A stretch of 64,000 bases of DNA from CAJBVG01 sp943371425 (GTDB lineage: Bacteria > Bacteroidota > Bacteroidia > Sphingobacteriales > Sphingobacteriaceae): positions 122,541 through 186,540 of the forward strand of contig CALRUR010000006.1 in NCBI GenBank assembly GCA_943371425.1, in the 5' to 3' direction. The position numbers were made by a program, and so were the translations under genes. The notes beneath the pieces are model-generated. The model worked only from the letters and a program-made list of their open reading frames with translations. It was not told the DNA's origin and did no database searches. Shown here piece by piece: positions 62,548 to 64,000 of the stretch. Within the stretch, counting starts at the first letter, position 1; each line of letters begins with the position of its first letter.

Positions 62548-63645
62548 CTATTTTATATTTTTTCTTCTGTTTCTAACGTAATCTTCAAACACGTATTCAC
62601 CCAATCCATTTAAGGAACTGTAAAATGCTTTACCACCATTGGTAAGTGTAAACTCCCTTACAAACTGTTGTAAATAGGGGTCTTTCGCAATCATGAAAGT
62701 GGTAATAGGTATTTTTAATTTTTTACATTGCGCGGCCATGTTCAATGTTTTGTTCACAATTTTCCTGTCTAAGCCCACACTGTTTTTGTAATATTTCGCT
62801 CCTTCTTTAAGGCACGATGGTTTCCCATCGGTTATCATAAAAATTTGTTTGTTGCTCGTTTTTCTTCTTCTTAAAATATCTGTAGCCAACTCTAAACCTG
62901 CATATGTATTGGTATGGTATGGTCCCACTTGTAAATAGGGCAAATCTTTTACTTCGATTGGCCAAGCGTCGTTCCCAAATACAATAATATCTAGTGTATC
63001 TTTTGGGTATTTTATTTTTATTAATTCTGATAAAGCCATGGCTACTTTCTTGGCAGGCGTAATGCGGTCTTCGCCGTATAAAATCATGGAATGAGAAATG
63101 TCAATCATCAATACCGTCGACGATTGTGTTTTGTAATCCATTTCTTCTACTTCTAAATCGCGTTCCGTTAAATGGAAATCATTAATGCCATGGTTTATTT
63201 GTGCATTGTGAATAGATTGGGTCATGTCTATACGATCCAAGGCATCGCCAAATTCAAATTGCCTGCGTTCTGCATTTTTTTCGTCGCCTACGCCAGAGTG
63301 TGGTGTTTTATGTTGGCCGCGACCAGCCTTTTTTAATTTCCCAAATATTTCTTCGAGTGCCGATTGGCGAATGGTTTGTTCTGACTTCGCGGTAATGTTA
63401 ACCCCTCCGTTCTGATTGTCGTCTTTTAAATAACCATTCTTTTTTAAGTCCTCAATAAAATCACCCATCCCATATTCGTCGGTAGTAATTTTATATTTTT
63501 TATCGAGTTCGTTCATCCATTGCAATGCCTCGTTGGCATCGCCAGCTGTATAATTAAGCAATTCCATAAATAGCTTTAAGAGCTCTTCAAAAGAGCCTTT
63601 TGGCATATCATCAGGAATAAATGAGCTAAATTGGTATCCACGCAT
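62548..63645 (-). CDS. VWA-domain protein partner of the AAA+ ATPase
   Basis: A 365-residue protein with a helical N-terminal half (~1-170) and a von Willebrand A domain. It has the MIDAS motif D-I-S-H-S (Asp182-Ser186), a Thr in PYHTNTYAG and Asp in MITDGKPS. No signal peptide or membrane span, so cytoplasmic. With the AAA+ protein it should form a metal-dependent remodelling or insertion machine, as in RavA-ViaA or ChlI-ChlD. First gene of the operon. Confidence 0.88.
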   Translation of the reverse strand: MRGYQFSSFIPDDMPKGSFEELLKLFMELLNYTAGDANEALQWMNELDKKYKITTDEYGMGDFIEDLKKNGYLKDDNQNGGVNITAKSEQTIRQSALEEIFGKLKKAGRGQHKTPHSGVGDEKNAERRQFEFGDALDRIDMTQSIHNAQINHGINDFHLTERDLEVEEMDYKTQSSTVLMIDISHSMILYGEDRITPAKKVAMALSELIKIKYPKDTLDIIVFGNDAWPIEVKDLPYLQVGPYHTNTYAGLELATDILRRRKTSNKQIFMITDGKPSCLKEGAKYYKNSVGLDRKIVNKTLNMAAQCKKLKIPITTFMIAKDPYLQQFVREFTLTNGGKAFYSSLNGLGEYVFEDYVRNRRKNIK

Positions 63646-63681
63646 AATAGAACAAACGAAATTTATAGTGTAAAGTTTTTT

Positions 63682-63705
63682 AAATTACGAAATTAGCAAT
63701 TCGAA
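63682..63705. repeat. Short octamer array, AAATTA word
   Basis: AAATTACG (63682), AAATTAGC (63690) and AATTCGAA (63698) form three degenerate units with an 8-base period, ending 2 bases before the ATG at 63708. Weaker than the other arrays. Confidence 0.45.
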
Positions 63706-63707
63706 AT

Positions 63708-64000
63708 ATGAACAAAATAATAGCAATCTTATTAATGTCGCTTTGTTTTTACACAAAAGGGGTAGCACAGAGCGAAGAGCAGAAAGCAGTAGCACAGTTG
63801 TTAGAGGCTCAACGCATCGCTTGGAACAAAGGCGATTTGGTGGAATACATGAACGGATATTGGCAATCAGACTCGCTAGTGTTTGTTGGCAAAAACGGCC
63901 CACAATATGGTTGGCAAAAAACGCTCGATAATTACAAACGTTCTTACCCCGATAAGTCGACCATGGGCGAGCTGTTTTTCAATTTGCTAAAAATTGAAAT
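63708..64000 (+). CDS. Exported YybH/DUF4440-type SnoaL-like protein, 3'-truncated by the window
   Basis: The frame is open from ATG 63708 to the window end (97 codons). A signal peptide (MNKIIAILLMSLCFYTKGVAQS) is followed by EEQKAVAQLLEAQRIAWNKGDLVEYMNGYWQSDSLVFVGKNG and TLDNYKRSYPDKSTMGELFF. This is the pattern of the YybH / DUF4440 group with an NTF2-like fold, where the aromatic and acidic residues line a pocket. Function unknown. It is divergent from the VWA operon. Confidence 0.8.
   Translation, partial: MNKIIAILLMSLCFYTKGVAQSEEQKAVAQLLEAQRIAWNKGDLVEYMNGYWQSDSLVFVGKNGPQYGWQKTLDNYKRSYPDKSTMGELFFNLLKIE

Overview
The window looks like chromosomal DNA of an AT-rich, Gram-negative Bacteroidota bacterium. 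The order within the phylum is not resolved. The signs are type IX secretion C-terminal sorting domains on several exported proteins, the gliding genes gldE and gldD in the conserved mutY-ssb-gldE-gldD order, TAnnTTTG promoter elements, very few Shine-Dalgarno sequences, several TTG starts, and many lipoproteins, Omp28-like proteins and outer-membrane barrels. I see no rRNA, tRNA, CRISPR array, insertion sequence or prophage. Most of the region is ordinary core genome, and both edge genes (panD on the left, a YybH/DUF4440-type gene on the right) are cut by the window.

Layout. 1-3000: panD end, LPG-synthase-like membrane protein, rfaE2-type nucleotidyltransferase and acyl-CoA dehydrogenase, all plus strand. 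3-7.5 kb: a SPOR protein (minus), then a TlpA-like lipoprotein and an M1 aminopeptidase (plus). 7.5-10.6 kb: minus operon DinB, thiamine-pyrophosphokinase-like, MFS, TerC. 10.7-17.7 kb: aspS, a surface protein without a sorting tail, a degenerate methyltransferase-like gene, SirB1-like protein, M16 protease and O-methyltransferase. 17.7-23.8 kb: bioY, SNF2 helicase, dapF and an HtrA protease. 23.8-32.8 kb: two adjacent minus operons, one of five poorly characterised envelope genes and one with a short KdpD-like kinase, KdpE-like regulator, Kup K+ transporter and porin. 32.9-37.6 kb: NlpC/P60 peptidase, pdhA, pdhC and a di-heme cytochrome c peroxidase. 37.9-43.4 kb: HU, TPR protein, a 29-residue mS38/COX24-like ribosomal protein gene, rng, and M28 and M20 peptidases (all minus). 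43.6-47 kb: mutY, ssb, gldE, gldD. 47-53 kb: an Omp28/TlpA/DUF6029 export cluster. 53-64 kb: serine hydrolase, amino-acid permease, rhodanese, GNAT, an Asp-box T9SS cargo, DUF6265 lipoprotein, and a VWA / MoxR-like AAA+ / metallophosphoesterase operon.

The most unusual signal lies between genes. At least seven intergenic gaps are filled by short tandem words with an exact 8-base period, and each place has its own word (ACGA-type, TAGC-type, TTCG-type, CATTT-type, AATAAC-type). The arrays begin or end on stop codons. Between convergent genes they are arranged as inverted repeats that fold into long hairpins. Two further gaps hold a related 10-11-base CTYTGTG-type array, one of which forms a perfect 34-bp stem. 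A separate pair of ~104-bp palindromic elements flanks the cytochrome c peroxidase gene in direct orientation.
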